The notes: generated by a model from the letters alone, not told the origin. Shown: positions 1 to 10,800, counted from the stretch's first letter. The stretch is DNA of 64,000 bases from Oscillospiraceae bacterium (GCA_902362965.1 CABIYQ010000002.1:227200-291199); one strand, 5' to 3'. Program-made: numbers and translations.

Positions 1-1899
<1,899 letters not shown>

Positions 1900-1939
1900 T
1901 TAATCCGAAAACTACTGAAGATAAAATCATATCATTTCT

Positions 1940-1968
1940 ATTTTACTATTAAATTTGACAAATTGCAA
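1940..1968 (-). promoter_or_regulatory. Predicted sigma-A promoter of pyrG
   Basis: TTGCAA (1963-1968) and TAAAAT (1940-1945) are separated by 17 nt, about 80 nt upstream of the pyrG start. Both boxes deviate from consensus, so this is a moderate prediction. Confidence 0.4.
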
Positions 1969-2103
1969 TAGTATAAATTAAAATAAAATAAATTACACAT
2001 AGAATTTTTTTGAAAAAAATTATAAAAATTGTGCAGTATTTTTAAGTTATGAATCGTTATATAAACAGAGGACCTCAAAATGCCTTTATAAAGGGGGATG
2101 GAG

Positions 2104-2622
2104 ATGAAAAGAAAAGCAAGATACAGTACGGAAGAATTTTCTGAAAAGTATGATGAATATGCACCGATGGTGTATAGGATCTGCGCTCTGCGGCTGGGAA
2201 ACCGTCTGGACGCCGAAGACGCCATGCAGAATACATTTATAAAATTCTTTTATAAAGCGCCGGAGTTTCCGGATACGGAATCTGAAAAGGCATGGCTTAT
2301 AAGAGTAGCTATCAATGTATGCAAAGATTTTCAGAAAAGCTTCTGGCAGAAAAAAACAGTAGGACTTGATGAAACTGCGGAACTGACAGTGGGCGTTATT
2401 GAAGACGCAGTAAGGCTTATTGACGTTTTTGAACTTTCTCCGAAAAATAGAACGGTGCTGCAGCTTTATTATTATGAGGGGTATTCTGTAACGGAAATTT
2501 CAAAAATACTGAAAATAAGCGTAAATGGCGTAACTTCAAGACTAAGCAGAGCAAGGAGCAAATTAAAACTGGAAATGGAGGCGGCAGAGAATGAAAAAAG
2601 CGGAATTATACCGGAGCATTGA
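2104..2622 (+). CDS. ECF-type RNA polymerase sigma factor
   Basis: A sigma-70 family factor of the small ECF type, about 172 residues. Region 2 is recognisable as YDEYAPMVYRICALRLGNRLDAEDAMQNTFIKFF. Region 4 follows as SPKNRTVLQLYYYEGYSVTEISKILKISVNGVTSRLSRARSKLK, a helix-turn-helix that would read the -35 box. I chose the ATG at 2104 because the GGGGG run at 2093-2097 then lies 6 nt upstream; the in-frame ATG at 2098 touches that run. Its 3' end overlaps the following membrane-protein gene by 32 nt, the usual arrangement for a sigma factor and its membrane-bound partner. The regulon is unknown. Confidence 0.93.
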   Translation: MKRKARYSTEEFSEKYDEYAPMVYRICALRLGNRLDAEDAMQNTFIKFFYKAPEFPDTESEKAWLIRVAINVCKDFQKSFWQKKTVGLDETAELTVGVIEDAVRLIDVFELSPKNRTVLQLYYYEGYSVTEISKILKISVNGVTSRLSRARSKLKLEMEAAENEKSGIIPEH

Positions 2623-4396
2623 AGGGATTAAACCGGACAGATCAATGAAAAACAGAATAATGACGGCAGCGGAAGCAAATGACAAAATAACAGTAAGCAA
2701 AAAACCGGTTTTTCTTCCCGTTGCAGTAGCTTTTCTTCTGGTTATAAATTTGGGGGTTATTGCAAATCTTATGGCTGGAGATAACTTCAGCAGCAAACAC
2801 AACGGCGAGGATAATTCATTTTACGGAAACAGTACGGACGAGTTTTCAGATTATGCTGAAAAGGTTTACAAGGAAATTACAGAGCATGACTATAAAAAAA
2901 TAGAGTTTTTGCAGGAGGACAATTATTTTCCGTTCACAGATAAACCGTGGTTTGAAATGTATAGTATAGATACTATTGAAAAGGGAGCATTAGAAACTGG
3001 TGCAGAAAACGCCGGAGTTACAAATATTTTTGTCAAATATATTCAGACAATTGACGGAATTTATACAAATCATGAGTATATTATAGGTTATGACGGAAAT
3101 GGGTATGAGAAAGAAAATATACTGAGCATTACTGAATCAAATGTTGACTATTCATCTGAAATTCCTGAGAAATATAAAAATGAAATTTCTGCTGATGTAA
3201 ATTTATCTGATTCGTTTGATAAGTTAGTATCTGAATATTCTATGGAAAAATATGGCGGTTTAGAATATCCATATGAATCTTCATATAATAATCAGTATGA
3301 TATGAGAATCCTTTTATTTCCGTCTTTGAAATCGAACGAATCCGCTCCGGACGGAATAGTATACAGATTTCCTGCGGTATTTACAGTTACAGCTCCACAG
3401 GAAGCTGATGTTGATACTATTGACGAAAATGTTTATTTTCTCGTGGACGGACAGGGAAACAGTCAGAATCAGTTAAGCTATGACAATTACTGGAAAGAAA
3501 CTGTTTACGCTGACGATGCAAGTTATGAAACAGCAGAATTGCCTGAAATTGAAAATATGAATGTAGACATGGCGGTAAGACTTCTGAAAAATACGGGATA
3601 CACAAATATTTCTGAAAGATATGTAATTGATGAAAGACTGCATGATACTGTAATAAGCTATGATTACGGTCTTATGCCGGGAGACGTAAAAAGAAAGAAT
3701 GCTGTAATAGGAATTATAGTAAGCGGAAAACAGATGCCGGATATTATAGGAATGGAGATAGGCGATGCGGGTACTGTTCTTAATGACCAGCAGATTGAAT
3801 ATAAAATTATTTATATGTACGGAGCTAAGGCTGACGATACCGGTCAGATAGTTGTAAGTACAAGCATCGGAGTAAATGAAATTGTAAACGGCAGCGAACC
3901 GGTTGAAGTTTTTGTTGAATCAGACAGTTCATGTCTGGCGGCGGGACTTTGGTCAGAAATGGATCTGGAATACAGCTACAGCGAAAATGGCGTTGATTAC
4001 TATTCATCAAATGAATTACCGGATGTTATACTTGACGGATATTACAATGATAACGGTAAGGTATTTGTCAACGGTATTTCAACAAAAAGCGATTATTATG
4101 AAATGTGTCCGGATATATATGTAGGAATGTCTCTTGAAGCAATTGATATTCAGCTTAATGAAGGATTTTATTATCAGGATAAAGAGGTGTCCGGAATTTC
4201 TTTGATTGAATATGATTCGGAAATGGATTATAATTATAAGTTTGTTTATTCGGATAATGATGTATTGTACACAGTTCTGTTAAAAACTGTTAATGAAGGT
4301 TCTTTTGAAGAACAGATAGTAAGCAATATTTATGTTACAAAGGAAGCTGTTGAATCCGAAGATTCTGACAATAATCAGCAAGCCATATATGATTAA
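2591..4396 (+). CDS. Membrane protein with two PASTA repeats, candidate anti-sigma factor
   Basis: A 601-residue protein overlapping the sigma gene. A short charged cytoplasmic segment (1-36) is followed by one membrane helix (about 37-58, PVFLPVAVAFLLVINLGVIA) and a long, acidic, tyrosine-rich outer region. Residues about 317-382 and 382-446 read as PASTA repeats: each starts with a (L/M)P-(E/D)-I-x-x-M motif, has an A-x-x-L-L/N helix, and ends in a hydrophobic valine/isoleucine strand (VIGIIVSG, VEVFVE). PASTA modules bind muropeptides or beta-lactams in PknB kinases and some PBPs. Overlap with an ECF sigma gene and the single-pass layout suggest an anti-sigma role, but I see no clear zinc-binding anti-sigma (ZAS) motif in the cytoplasmic part. 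Confidence 0.75.
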   Translation: MKKAELYRSIEGIKPDRSMKNRIMTAAEANDKITVSKKPVFLPVAVAFLLVINLGVIANLMAGDNFSSKHNGEDNSFYGNSTDEFSDYAEKVYKEITEHDYKKIEFLQEDNYFPFTDKPWFEMYSIDTIEKGALETGAENAGVTNIFVKYIQTIDGIYTNHEYIIGYDGNGYEKENILSITESNVDYSSEIPEKYKNEISADVNLSDSFDKLVSEYSMEKYGGLEYPYESSYNNQYDMRILLFPSLKSNESAPDGIVYRFPAVFTVTAPQEADVDTIDENVYFLVDGQGNSQNQLSYDNYWKETVYADDASYETAELPEIENMNVDMAVRLLKNTGYTNISERYVIDERLHDTVISYDYGLMPGDVKRKNAVIGIIVSGKQMPDIIGMEIGDAGTVLNDQQIEYKIIYMYGAKADDTGQIVVSTSIGVNEIVNGSEPVEVFVESDSSCLAAGLWSEMDLEYSYSENGVDYYSSNELPDVILDGYYNDNGKVFVNGISTKSDYYEMCPDIYVGMSLEAIDIQLNEGFYYQDKEVSGISLIEYDSEMDYNYKFVYSDNDVLYTVLLKTVNEGSFEEQIVSNIYVTKEAVESEDSDNNQQAIYD

Positions 4397-4507
4397 TAAA
4401 AAATAAAGACAAAAAGAAATAAGAACAAAAGATAAAATATAAGATTTAGCAGGGACTGATATATAAAAAATGTCCCTGCCTAAAATTAAAACTGAAAGGA
4501 CGGAACA

Positions 4508-5995
4508 ATGAAAGCTAAAAGAATAATTACGGGTCTAATAGCGGCTTTAATGTTGGTAAGCGTCTGTGCATGTCAGAAATCCGATACGGCTGAATCCGGC
4601 GGTGAAGCTGTAAGACTGAAAAATTACATGACTGAAACCGAGAGAAACAGCGTTTCGATAGGAGAGCTTACTCTTCTTGACGAAGACGTGACAGAGGCGT
4701 CTCCCGACGGCGAAAATACGGTTGAAATAGACTGGTGGACGGATAAGGATTACCGGAAGAAATATGAGGAAGATAAAAGTACATTTTCCGAAGAGGATTA
4801 TGACGATATAATGAAATCACTTGATGACGCTGAGAAAGCTGGGGGATTTATCGTTGCCGATAAAATTTTAGTTAACGGCAGAGTATATACTGGAATTAAA
4901 CCGCCTTATGAATACGATGGAGGAAGGCTGGAGTATTGGATATCGAAAGATGGGGAAGACCAGGAACATGTTGAATTTGATTCGTTTAATGATGAGTTTA
5001 AGGAATGGTGCAGAAATCAACTTGATGAAGAAGTCAAAGACGGATATGTAACGCAGGAAACAGCAGATCAAACATATGCGGATATGCCGATAGTTTTTCA
5101 GAGCGTAATTGATGCTACTTGGAAAGAACTGAGCTCTTATCCTTCACAAACTGCTTCATTATCCGATATTTTTCCGGGTTCAAAAAGCGACTGGGAATAT
5201 AAACGTGAAGAAATGGAAGCTATAAAAGATTCTGTCCGTGAAATGTCGATTTTTGACGAAGAACTTGAATCGAATTTTATTGTACATATAACCTTGCCGC
5301 CGAATTTTGATGAAAATAAAAAATATCCTATGTTTGTTATGTCGGATGGAGTATGGAGATTCGGCAACTGTCCGTCTCTCAGAAAATTAATGGAGGACGG
5401 CGAAACGGAGGACGTTATTCTGGTAACTATAGGGTATGATTACAGTGTAAATGGAACGGAAATGGGCGTCAGAGCAAAATATTTCTATGAGGAACGTGAA
5501 AAATTTATTGATTTTATAACAAATAATTTGACTCCTTATCTCAGTGAAATGTACAATATTGATTTTGAACGTTCGGCGTTTTACGGTCATTCCGCAGGGG
5601 GAGTGCTTTCCCATAACGCCGCCTTTACTTCGGATTTATATGAAAATCAGCCGTTTAAGTACTATATCATCGGCAGTCCGGCATTATGGGAGATTCACCG
5701 TCTGGAGACCGAAGAAGATCCCGAGGCGTATAAATCTGATTACGGTTATTGGGACAGAAACGAAACATTTGATAAAATTATTTTTGCCTGCGGAGGAGAA
5801 AACGAAGATCCCGAATATGAAGAATATTACGACGGATACGATACTACACTGGAAGGTATTGCGCATTTAATGGAAAGACTTAAAGAGCATGGCGATACCA
5901 AGTCGGAATGCAAAATATATGAAAATTCAGGTCATTGGCAGTTTATACCGGATATGTTTGTAGAATTTTTCCGCAAATATTATGGTAAAAACTAA
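4508..5995 (+). CDS. Esterase-family lipoprotein (enterochelin esterase-like)
   Basis: A 495-residue secreted lipoprotein with a signal peptide ending in the lipobox VCAC (modified Cys about residue 22). After an acidic N-terminal region, the C-terminal half (about 265-495) is an alpha/beta hydrolase of the putative esterase family that includes enterochelin esterase Fes and feruloyl esterases. The nucleophile elbow is GHSAGG with Ser362, and a late GHWQF motif offers His476 as the catalytic base. It follows the sigma/PASTA pair by 111 nt and may belong to the same regulon. The substrate is unknown; a feruloyl or acetyl ester of plant polysaccharide would fit the lifestyle but is inference. 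A strong terminator follows. Confidence 0.85.
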   Translation: MKAKRIITGLIAALMLVSVCACQKSDTAESGGEAVRLKNYMTETERNSVSIGELTLLDEDVTEASPDGENTVEIDWWTDKDYRKKYEEDKSTFSEEDYDDIMKSLDDAEKAGGFIVADKILVNGRVYTGIKPPYEYDGGRLEYWISKDGEDQEHVEFDSFNDEFKEWCRNQLDEEVKDGYVTQETADQTYADMPIVFQSVIDATWKELSSYPSQTASLSDIFPGSKSDWEYKREEMEAIKDSVREMSIFDEELESNFIVHITLPPNFDENKKYPMFVMSDGVWRFGNCPSLRKLMEDGETEDVILVTIGYDYSVNGTEMGVRAKYFYEEREKFIDFITNNLTPYLSEMYNIDFERSAFYGHSAGGVLSHNAAFTSDLYENQPFKYYIIGSPALWEIHRLETEEDPEAYKSDYGYWDRNETFDKIIFACGGENEDPEYEEYYDGYDTTLEGIAHLMERLKEHGDTKSECKIYENSGHWQFIPDMFVEFFRKYYGKN

Positions 5996-6008
5996 CTCCA
6001 TATATAAA

Positions 6009-6034
6009 AACCGGACTGAAAAGTCCGGTTTTTT
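6009..6034 (+). terminator. Rho-independent terminator after the esterase gene
   Basis: Perfect 9-bp stem AACCGGACT / AGTCCGGTT with a GAAA tetraloop, followed by TTTT. Confidence 0.9.
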
Positions 6035-6048
6035 GTTATATAATGATA

Positions 6049-6077
6049 TTGGATTTTATGTCGGAATGTGTTATAAT
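6049..6077 (+). promoter_or_regulatory. Sigma-A promoter of the cysteine desulfurase gene
   Basis: TTGGAT (6049-6054), 17-nt spacer, TATAAT (6072-6077). The predicted transcript starts near 6084, so it supports the ATG at 6116 rather than the upstream ATG at 6095. Confidence 0.75.
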
Positions 6078-6115
6078 ATAAGTTACGATTTTTTATGATG
6101 AAAACGGAGAAGAAA

Positions 6116-7246
6116 ATGAGTATTTATCTTGATAATGCAGCAACCACAAAACCATGCAGGGAGGCAGTTAAGGCAGTCACCGACTGTATGACTGAAAATT
6201 ACGGTAATCCCTCATCGCTCCATACTAAGGGGTTGAATGCACAGCTCGCAGTGGACAATGTAAGAAAAATTATTGCTAGGGCAATAGCTGCCGATCCGGC
6301 ATGTATTTATTTTACATCCGGTGCTACTGAAAGCAATAATCTTGCTGTAATCGGCGCTGCCGGAGCATACGGAAAGCGTAAGCCTAAAATTGTCACCACT
6401 TCAATTGAACATGCTTCAGTAAAAAAAACTATGGATCATCTTGAGGAAATGGGATATGAAATTGTCAGGATCTCTCCCGACAGAAACGGACAGATTACCC
6501 ATGAACAGATTATAAACGCAGTTGATGAGAGGACTTGCCTTGTAAGCATAATGATGGTAAATAATGAAACCGGATATATATTGCCTGTAAGACGTGCATT
6601 TTATGGAATCAAGAAAATGTTTCCGCAGTGTATAACCCATACAGACGCCGTTCAGGGATTTATGAAAATTCCTTTTAAGGTTTCTGAGCTTAATGCCGAC
6701 ATAGTATCCTTAAGCGGACATAAAATTCATGCCGGAAAGGGCGTAGGAGCGCTGTACCTAAAAAAAGGAATCCGGCTGGAGCAGAGGATATTTGGAGGAA
6801 GTCAGGAAAAGGGAATACGTTCAGGTACTGAAAACGTACCTATGATTGCAGGAATGGGAGCCGCTGTTAAGGCACTTTGCGGAAATATCAATCAGCGGTA
6901 TGAAAAAGTACAGAAGCTTAAAAATATGCTTTGCCAGAGATTGTCTGAAATTGAAGGAGTGTATATAAATTCCGGTGAGGAGTGCAGTCCTTATATAGTA
7001 AATATTTCCGTAACGGGAATACGTTCGGAAATTATGCTGCATTATCTTGAAGAACGTGATATTTATGTTTCAAGCGGTTCGGCATGTTCCAAGGGAGCAA
7101 AAAGCGGAGTACTGACTGAATTTGGTTTAAACGACCGTCTTGCAGATTCGGCTCTGAGAATAAGTCTTTGCAGTGAAAATACAGTACAGGAATTAAGAAT
7201 ACTTGCTGAAAATATTGAGTATGCCAAGGAAAGATTGTTAAAATAA
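6116..7246 (+). CDS. Cysteine desulfurase, NifS/IscS family
   Basis: A PLP enzyme that takes sulfur from cysteine as an enzyme persulfide. It opens with YLDNAATTKP, carries the PLP lysine in LSGHKIHAGKGVG, and has the catalytic cysteine loop SSGSACSKG. About 376 residues. The start at 6116 has GGAG 6 nt upstream; the earlier in-frame ATG at 6095 lacks a ribosome site and lies only about 10 nt from the predicted transcript start. It sits upstream of thiI, as nifZ-thiI in Bacillus. The ThiI here lacks a rhodanese domain, so this desulfurase most likely feeds 4-thiouridine formation in tRNA. Confidence 0.93.
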   Translation: MSIYLDNAATTKPCREAVKAVTDCMTENYGNPSSLHTKGLNAQLAVDNVRKIIARAIAADPACIYFTSGATESNNLAVIGAAGAYGKRKPKIVTTSIEHASVKKTMDHLEEMGYEIVRISPDRNGQITHEQIINAVDERTCLVSIMMVNNETGYILPVRRAFYGIKKMFPQCITHTDAVQGFMKIPFKVSELNADIVSLSGHKIHAGKGVGALYLKKGIRLEQRIFGGSQEKGIRSGTENVPMIAGMGAAVKALCGNINQRYEKVQKLKNMLCQRLSEIEGVYINSGEECSPYIVNISVTGIRSEIMLHYLEERDIYVSSGSACSKGAKSGVLTEFGLNDRLADSALRISLCSENTVQELRILAENIEYAKERLLK

Positions 7247-7287
7247 TAAATATTTTACAAGGTTTAATTTGGGATAGTTTATTTTTG

Positions 7288-7311
7288 CTTACTTTTTTTC
7301 AAAAAAGTAAG
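7288..7311. repeat. Palindrome CTTACTTTTTT-TC-AAAAAAGTAAG
   Basis: An 11-bp perfect inverted repeat with a 2-nt centre, after the desulfurase gene. The same 11-bp arms with a 2-nt centre occur at 55373-55396, at the head of the tandem repeat array, so it is a dispersed element. It lacks a proper T-run outside the stem. Confidence 0.8.
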
Positions 7312-7312
7312 T

Positions 7313-7328
7313 GTCAAGTATACTTGAC
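7313..7328. promoter_or_regulatory. Perfect 16-bp palindromic operator overlapping a -35 box
   Basis: GTCAAGTATACTTGAC is a perfect palindrome whose right half contains the first five bases of the -35 box TTGACA (7324-7329). That is a typical position for a repressor site, and the small XRE protein encoded two genes downstream is the obvious candidate. Confidence 0.65.
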
Positions 7329-7352
7329 ATTTTTTTGACTATATGATATTAT
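7324..7352 (+). promoter_or_regulatory. Sigma-A promoter of the DUF6442/XRE genes
   Basis: TTGACA (7324-7329), 17-nt spacer, TATTAT (7347-7352), about 30 nt upstream of the ribosome site of the first gene. A near-consensus match. Confidence 0.85.
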
Positions 7353-7387
7353 ATTTTTAGTAAAAAAACAGTAAAAGGAATTGTAAA

Positions 7388-7693
7388 ATGGACAAGGAAG
7401 AAATTTTAAAAAGAGGACGTGAGGACGGTCCTGATGAAAGAGAACAGAAAATTCAGTGCGACGCATACAGCTTTGCCGGAACAGTCGGCTGCGTTATATG
7501 TATTATATTTATCGTATTCAGTATAATATGTGATAAAAATCCTTTTCCTTACTGCTTAATAGCAATGGCTTACTGTGCGGCTGAGTACTTATATAAATAT
7601 GTTAAACTGCGAAAAAAACATGATTTGATTTTCGGAATAATTGCCGCAATAGCCGCAGTTTGCTGGGCATTGCTGTCCATTATTAAATTCTGA
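7388..7693 (+). CDS. DUF6442-like small membrane protein
   Basis: 101 residues. A polar head (KRGREDGPDEREQKIQ) is followed by three hydrophobic stretches at about 29-47, 51-67 and 80-98. The combination of this head with three helices and a following small XRE repressor matches the family I know as DUF6442, which is regularly found beside such regulators; the name is from memory. Its biochemical function is not known. The next gene begins 20 nt downstream. Confidence 0.75.
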   Translation: MDKEEILKRGREDGPDEREQKIQCDAYSFAGTVGCVICIIFIVFSIICDKNPFPYCLIAMAYCAAEYLYKYVKLRKKHDLIFGIIAAIAAVCWALLSIIKF

Positions 7694-7713
7694 CGGGAGG
7701 CAGTTTCTTACAT

Positions 7714-7920
7714 ATGGAATCATTAGTACTGAAAAATTGCCTTAAATCAGTCAGAGGCGAAAAAAAGATGTCGCAGGGAGAGCTTGCAGAAATGGTAGGG
7801 GTTTCAAGACAGACCATAAGTTCTATTGAAAATAATCAGTTCTGTCCCAGTGCAAAGCTGGCGCTGCTTATATGTGTTGCTCTTGAAAAAAGCTTTGAAG
7901 AGCTTTTTTATTTTGAATAA
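7714..7920 (+). CDS. Small XRE (Cro/CI) helix-turn-helix repressor
   Basis: A 68-residue protein that is essentially one HTH domain: LKSVRGEKKMSQGELAEMVGVSRQTISSIENNQFCPSAKLALLICVALEKSFEELFYFE. This is the YozG-like class of compact XRE regulators. It is preceded by GGGAGG and probably represses its own operon through the palindrome at 7313-7328. thiI starts 18 nt after its stop, so thiI may be partly read from the same promoter. Confidence 0.92.
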   Translation: MESLVLKNCLKSVRGEKKMSQGELAEMVGVSRQTISSIENNQFCPSAKLALLICVALEKSFEELFYFE

Positions 7921-7938
7921 TGAAAGGAACATGCAAAA

Positions 7939-9117
7939 ATGCAGGAAATTATACTTGTTAAATACGGCGAAATGGCTCTGAAAGGAATGAACAAAAAGAC
8001 TTTTGAGGACATTTTGGTAAAAAATATAAAAAGACGTATAAAATCTCTTGGTAAAACTGAAATAACAAGAGCACAGTCTACAATTTACATTGCTCCGCTG
8101 GATGAATTTTTTGACGCAGATGAAGCGATTGAAAGATTAAAAAAGGTGTTTGGCATTGCCGCACTGTGCCGTGCGGCAGTATGTGAAAAGGATTTTGAAG
8201 ACATAAAATCGAAAAGTATTGAGTATCTGGACGAAGTTTTAAGCTATGCAAAAACTTTTAAGGTCACTGCAAAAAGAGCAGACAAAAGTTTTCCTATGAA
8301 ATCTCCTGAGATCTGCCGTGAACTGGGCGGAGTTCTGCTGGAAAAGTTCTCACATCTGACAGTAAATGTTAATGATCCGGAAATTACTGTTACGATTGAA
8401 ATCCGTGATACAAAAGCATACATTCATGCTGAGAATATAAAAGGCGCAGGGGGACTGCCTGTGGGTACCAGCGGACAGGCAATGCTCCTGCTTTCAGGCG
8501 GGATTGACAGTCCGGTAGCAGGATATATGCTGGCAAAAAGAGGCGTGCATATTTCTGCGATACACTATGTAAGTCCGCCGTATACTTCTGAAAGAGCAAG
8601 ACTAAAGGTTGAACAACTTTGCGAAAAGCTTACCGGTTACTGCGGAAGTATCGCTTTTTTCTGCGTTCCTTTTACTGAAATTCAGGAGGCTATAAAAAAT
8701 AACTGTCCTGAAGAATTCTTTACTATTATAATGAGAAGACTTATGATGAAAATCGCTCAGAGAATATGTGAAAAAGAAAATTGTCTGGCACTTATAACAG
8801 GCGAAAGCGTGGGACAAGTGGCAAGTCAGACTATGAACGCTCTGGCGTGTACCGACGCAGTATGTGAAATTCCTGTTTTCCGTCCTCTTATAGGTATGGA
8901 TAAAACGGAAATTATAGAAATTGCAAGAAAGATCGATACTTTTGAAACGTCGATTCTTCCTTATGAGGACTGTTGTACGGTATTTACACCACGGCATCCG
9001 AAAGTCAGACCTCTTCTTGCTGACGTTGAAGCGGCGGAAAATAATTTTGATTTTTCAGAGCTTATTAACGAAGCTGTAGAAAAAACAGAACTTAAAATAT
9101 TCAATCTTGAAAATTAA
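7939..9117 (+). CDS. thiI: tRNA 4-thiouridine synthetase ThiI
   Basis: Adenylates uridine 8 of tRNA for replacement of its oxygen by sulfur; the family also serves thiazole synthesis in some bacteria. An N-terminal ferredoxin-like/THUMP region covers about residues 1-165. The PP-loop ATP pyrophosphatase domain has LSGGIDSPVAGY near 181-193. At 392 residues it lacks the C-terminal rhodanese domain of the E. coli enzyme, as in Bacillus. Sulfur would then come directly from a NifS-like desulfurase, the gene just upstream. Ribosome site AAAGGAA. Confidence 0.96.
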   Translation: MQEIILVKYGEMALKGMNKKTFEDILVKNIKRRIKSLGKTEITRAQSTIYIAPLDEFFDADEAIERLKKVFGIAALCRAAVCEKDFEDIKSKSIEYLDEVLSYAKTFKVTAKRADKSFPMKSPEICRELGGVLLEKFSHLTVNVNDPEITVTIEIRDTKAYIHAENIKGAGGLPVGTSGQAMLLLSGGIDSPVAGYMLAKRGVHISAIHYVSPPYTSERARLKVEQLCEKLTGYCGSIAFFCVPFTEIQEAIKNNCPEEFFTIIMRRLMMKIAQRICEKENCLALITGESVGQVASQTMNALACTDAVCEIPVFRPLIGMDKTEIIEIARKIDTFETSILPYEDCCTVFTPRHPKVRPLLADVEAAENNFDFSELINEAVEKTELKIFNLEN

Positions 9118-9162
9118 TATTAAAAAGCGGTTAATTAAATAAATAAATTTTTTGGTGAAAAT

Positions 9163-10758
9163 ATGAAAAAATCAGATAGAAACTTAGGTGAAATAGGACA
9201 AACTTCCAAAGTGACTGCTGAGAATCTTGACAAATTGGTTACAGATGTAGTAAAATTGTTATTAAGTAAAGGGGTTACTATAGCTACAGCCGAAAGCTGT
9301 ACTGGAGGACTTCTTTCAGAGCTTATTACGTCAGTACCCGGAGCTTCAAAAATATTTGAAATCGGAGTGTGTACCTATTCAAATAAAATTAAACACGAGT
9401 ATCTGGGCGTTCCCAAATCTCTTTTCAGGGAGTACGGAGCGGTAAGCAGACAGGTCGCTCTTGCAATGGTTTCGGGACTTCAGAAACAGTCCGGAGCGGA
9501 TATCTGCGTTTCAGTTACCGGAACTGCAGGTCCTGCCGGAGGAACTCCTGAAAAGCCTGTGGGAACTGTTTATGTGGGAATAAGCTGCGGTAAAAAGAGA
9601 ATAGTAAAGCTTCTTAAGTTATGGGAGCTTGAAGATAAAAGCCGTGACAATATACGAATGAATGCGGCTTATAGGATTTTTGAATTCCTTTTGCAGATGG
9701 TTTCGGTGATGCCTGATAATCTTCCCCAGAACGGTGATGAGCCTGATATTCCTGAAAAGGATTATATGGACGTTGTTAAAAATCTTCTTCCCTGGAAAGG
9801 TGATCCGTTTTCGCAGATAATCAGAAAAATTGTATTTATGGGATCGGTGATCGTGTTTACCGTGTGCCTATTTATGGTGGTAGATTATTACTGGGAAAAT
9901 CACAAGAACAAGCAGTTAGGCGATGACCTTCAGAAAATATACAGTGAAGCGGAATTTTCATATTCGTCGGTTACAGAAGAATCACAGCCCCAGAAGGTAT
10001 GGACTTTAAAAGACGGCGCTAAGCTTCTTCTTGAAAGAAACAGCGATGTTGTGGGATATATTAATATTCCCGATACTGTGATAAGTTACCCTGTAGTTCA
10101 GAGAAGGTCGGAAGACGGCAACGATTATTATATGGACAAGAATATCGACAAGGAAGAAGCAAAGGCGGGAACGATTTTCCTTGACTGGAGAAATAATTTC
10201 GATTATGTGGTTAACGGAACAAAGGTGATGGAAAATTCGCAGAATCTTGTTATTTACGGTCATGATATGAAAGACGATTCAATGTTCGGAAGTCTGGGTT
10301 ACTATAAGGATAGCTACGGATATTACAGCGAACACCCGATTATTGAACTTAGCTCAAATTACGAAACTTATCAGTATAAAATCTTCGCTTATTTTATAGT
10401 TGACGCTGAGGACGAAACTGAAACAAAGTTTGACTGTTGGAATACTCTTGACTTTGAAAACGAAGAGCAGTTTTATGAGTATGTCAACAACGCAAGAAAG
10501 CGTGCGCTGACTCTTAATGATGTTGATGTTAGATACGGCGATCAGCTGCTGACTTTACAAACCTGCAACGGTATGTTTGATACCGCAAGGCTTTTTGTCA
10601 TGGCAAGAATGGTAAGAGAAGGCGAAGATCCTTATGAGGGTACAGACAATGTCAGAGACAATGAAAATATTCTCTGGCCGTCCATTTACTATAATTGGAA
10701 TGAAAATAATTATGATCCTGATGCAGAATTTGAGGGTTATCCGTTTGCGTCAAATTAA
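9163..10758 (+). CDS. Fusion of PncC/CinA-C amidase with a membrane-anchored sortase B-like domain
   Basis: A 531-residue two-enzyme fusion. Residues about 20-180 are a CinA C-terminal/PncC domain, which deamidates nicotinamide mononucleotide, with ATAESCTGGLLSELIT (41-56) and SVTGTAGPAGG (117-127). A membrane helix lies at about 222-241. The outer domain (about 285-485) is a sortase: His367 in VIYGHDMKDDSMFG, Cys468 in LTLQTCNG, and Arg476. The amidase would thus be cytoplasmic and the sortase outside. The frame is continuous. The next gene encodes a second, similar sortase. How the two activities relate is unknown, and translational convenience or simple gene fusion cannot be excluded. Confidence 0.88.
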   Translation: MKKSDRNLGEIGQTSKVTAENLDKLVTDVVKLLLSKGVTIATAESCTGGLLSELITSVPGASKIFEIGVCTYSNKIKHEYLGVPKSLFREYGAVSRQVALAMVSGLQKQSGADICVSVTGTAGPAGGTPEKPVGTVYVGISCGKKRIVKLLKLWELEDKSRDNIRMNAAYRIFEFLLQMVSVMPDNLPQNGDEPDIPEKDYMDVVKNLLPWKGDPFSQIIRKIVFMGSVIVFTVCLFMVVDYYWENHKNKQLGDDLQKIYSEAEFSYSSVTEESQPQKVWTLKDGAKLLLERNSDVVGYINIPDTVISYPVVQRRSEDGNDYYMDKNIDKEEAKAGTIFLDWRNNFDYVVNGTKVMENSQNLVIYGHDMKDDSMFGSLGYYKDSYGYYSEHPIIELSSNYETYQYKIFAYFIVDAEDETETKFDCWNTLDFENEEQFYEYVNNARKRALTLNDVDVRYGDQLLTLQTCNGMFDTARLFVMARMVREGEDPYEGTDNVRDNENILWPSIYYNWNENNYDPDAEFEGYPFASN

Positions 10759-10800
10759 TAAAAAATAAAGAACATAAGAATAGAAGAACAGAGGTAAAAA

